Positions 14,234 through 14,764 of a stretch of DNA of 14,764 bases are shown one piece after another (positions within the stretch are counted from its first letter, which is position 1; the number at the start of each line of letters is the position of its first letter). Position numbers and translations under genes: made by a program. Location: positions 1 to 14,764 of the forward strand of contig CABUDQ010000049.1 of assembly GCA_902490365.1 (NCBI GenBank), given 5' to 3'. The notes under the pieces were generated by a model, which was not told where the DNA came from, ran no database searches, and saw only the letters and a list, made by a program, of their open reading frames with translations. This DNA is from an uncultured Collinsella sp. (GTDB taxonomy: Bacteria; Actinomycetota; Coriobacteriia; Coriobacteriales; Coriobacteriaceae).

Positions 14234-14261
14234 TTACGCTGTTTTACCAAACCGCGTAACT
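14232..14261 (+). other. Hairpin overlapping the glmM stop codon
   Basis: AGTTACGC (14232-14239) pairs with GCGTAACT (14254-14261); after one mismatch, GTTT pairs with AAAC inside, leaving a 4-base loop. It begins within the TAG stop codon and lacks a following U-tract. A 3'-end stabilising or weak terminating structure is possible. Confidence 0.4.
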
Positions 14262-14308
14262 GCTCGACGCTGCAAACGGCCCCAAGCGGCAATCTGACGT
14301 TCAATTTC

Positions 14309-14370
14309 ACCCGGCACTTGGGGACGTTCCTATTGTGCCGGCATGAAAGGAACGTCCCCAAGTACCGGGT
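14309..14370. repeat. Long imperfect inverted repeat, REP/MITE-like
   Basis: Two 23-base arms, 14309-14331 and 14348-14370, are complementary with a single mismatch (14315 against 14364); the inner 16 bases (ACTTGGGGACGTTCCT and its complement) are perfect. The 16-base centre contains GTGCCGG, which can instead pair with CCGGCAC inside the left arm, so two alternative folds exist. The GGGGACGTTCC core resembles intergenic palindromes that occur in many copies in some genomes and are linked to REP-associated IS200-type transposases. Copy number cannot be seen from this window, which holds only this one. Confidence 0.6.
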
Positions 14371-14384
14371 CTCTGGCTTAGATG

Positions 14385-14424
14385 AAAAAGGGGCGCCGCG
14401 GAACCAACCCGCGGCGCCCCCTTT
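14385..14424 (-). terminator. Rho-independent terminator of the M32 peptidase gene
   Basis: A perfect 12-bp GC stem (14390-14401 with 14409-14420) and a 7-base loop are followed, read on the - strand, by five T residues (complement of 14385-14389). It lies about 26 bases after the peptidase stop codon. On the + strand it is followed by only CTTT, so it may also stop glmM transcription less efficiently. Confidence 0.88.
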
Positions 14425-14446
14425 GCGTTGGCGTGTCGCCTAAGCT

Positions 14447-14764
14447 TTACAGCTGATACAGCGTGGTGAACTTGTCCTGCAGGTAGCTGCAGTAGTAGCG
14501 GGCATCGAACGCCATGCCGCAGGCGCCCTTGATGAGCTCCGGCGCGTCCTTGGCGCGGCCCCACTGCCAAATGTGCTCGCCCAGCCAGGCACGGACGGGC
14601 GCCAGATCGCCGCTCGCGCAGGCACCGGTAAGGTCGACGCCGTCGCGGCACATGGCCGGCACAAACATGGCGTCGTAGGCACTGCCCAGCGCATAGGTGG
14701 GGAAGTAGCCAAACGAGCCGCCGCTCCAGTGCGTATCCTGCAGGCAGCCACGCGTGTCGTCGGG
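14447..14764 (-). CDS. M32-family (Taq-type) carboxypeptidase, C-terminal part
   Basis: The last 105 codons plus stop of a - strand gene whose beginning lies beyond the right edge of the window. The frame is open to the edge. Just inside it reads L-Q-D-T-H-W-S-G-G-S-F-G-Y-F-P-T-Y-A-L-G, the highly conserved block near the C-terminus of M32 metallocarboxypeptidases, which remove residues from peptide C-termini in the cytosol. The remaining C-terminal helices, ending D-K-F-T-T-L-Y-Q-L, fit the family. The zinc motif H-E-x-x-H is in the missing part, so activity cannot be judged. It converges on glmM and is ended by a strong terminator. Family identification is secure. Confidence 0.92.
   Translation of the reverse strand, partial: PDDTRGCLQDTHWSGGSFGYFPTYALGSAYDAMFVPAMCRDGVDLTGACASGDLAPVRAWLGEHIWQWGRAKDAPELIKGACGMAFDARYYCSYLQDKFTTLYQL

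Overview
The window looks like chromosomal DNA of a GC-rich Gram-positive actinobacterium, most likely class Coriobacteriia and possibly Collinsella. That is an inference from base composition, G-rich ribosome binding sites, the DUF4012 protein next to glmM, and the repertoire of SipW-type exported proteins; no rRNA or tRNA is present to confirm it. Almost all genes are on the + strand; only the partial last one is on the - strand.

Region 1 (about 208-9276) reads as one long co-directional cluster. Four consecutive paralogous exported proteins (208-1092, 1105-1941, 1955-2941, 2944-3747) each carry a basic N-terminus, one hydrophobic helix ending in A-x-(T/F)-(Y/A)-A-W-(F/Y)-like sequence, and a C-terminal (W/Y/I)-x-E-G-x-D motif. 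This is the layout of SipW-dependent exported proteins (TasA/camelysin-like). They are followed by a SipW-type Ser/His signal peptidase (3808-4557), a membrane-anchored McrB-like AAA+ ATPase (4550-6250), a DUF2357-like protein whose C-terminal half is a roughly 350-residue coiled coil (6320-8566), and a second SipW-type signal peptidase (8566-9276). Gene overlaps and short gaps support co-expression. Two GC-rich hairpins without U-tracts sit in the only sizeable gaps (3748-3807 and 6251-6319) and could set expression ratios.

Region 2 (9277-10424) holds a stand-alone EamA/DMT-family transporter with its own strong ribosome binding site and a possible extended -10 promoter.

Region 3 (10568-14233) is a two-gene unit: a DUF4012 single-pass membrane protein and glmM (phosphoglucosamine mutase, UDP-GlcNAc precursor supply), only 3 bases apart. 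The 213-base gap after glmM contains a small hairpin, a long inverted repeat resembling a REP/MITE-type element, and a strong rho-independent terminator that serves the convergent - strand gene. That gene, an M32 (Taq-type) carboxypeptidase, runs off the right edge.

The most interesting part is region 1. A pair related to defence-type ATPase/DUF2357 modules appears to have been recruited into an export or surface-assembly cluster: the ATPase is membrane-anchored, and the partner has a coiled coil where a nuclease domain is usual. My working model is a coupled processing and assembly machine for four surface or matrix subunits. This is inference, not demonstrated.
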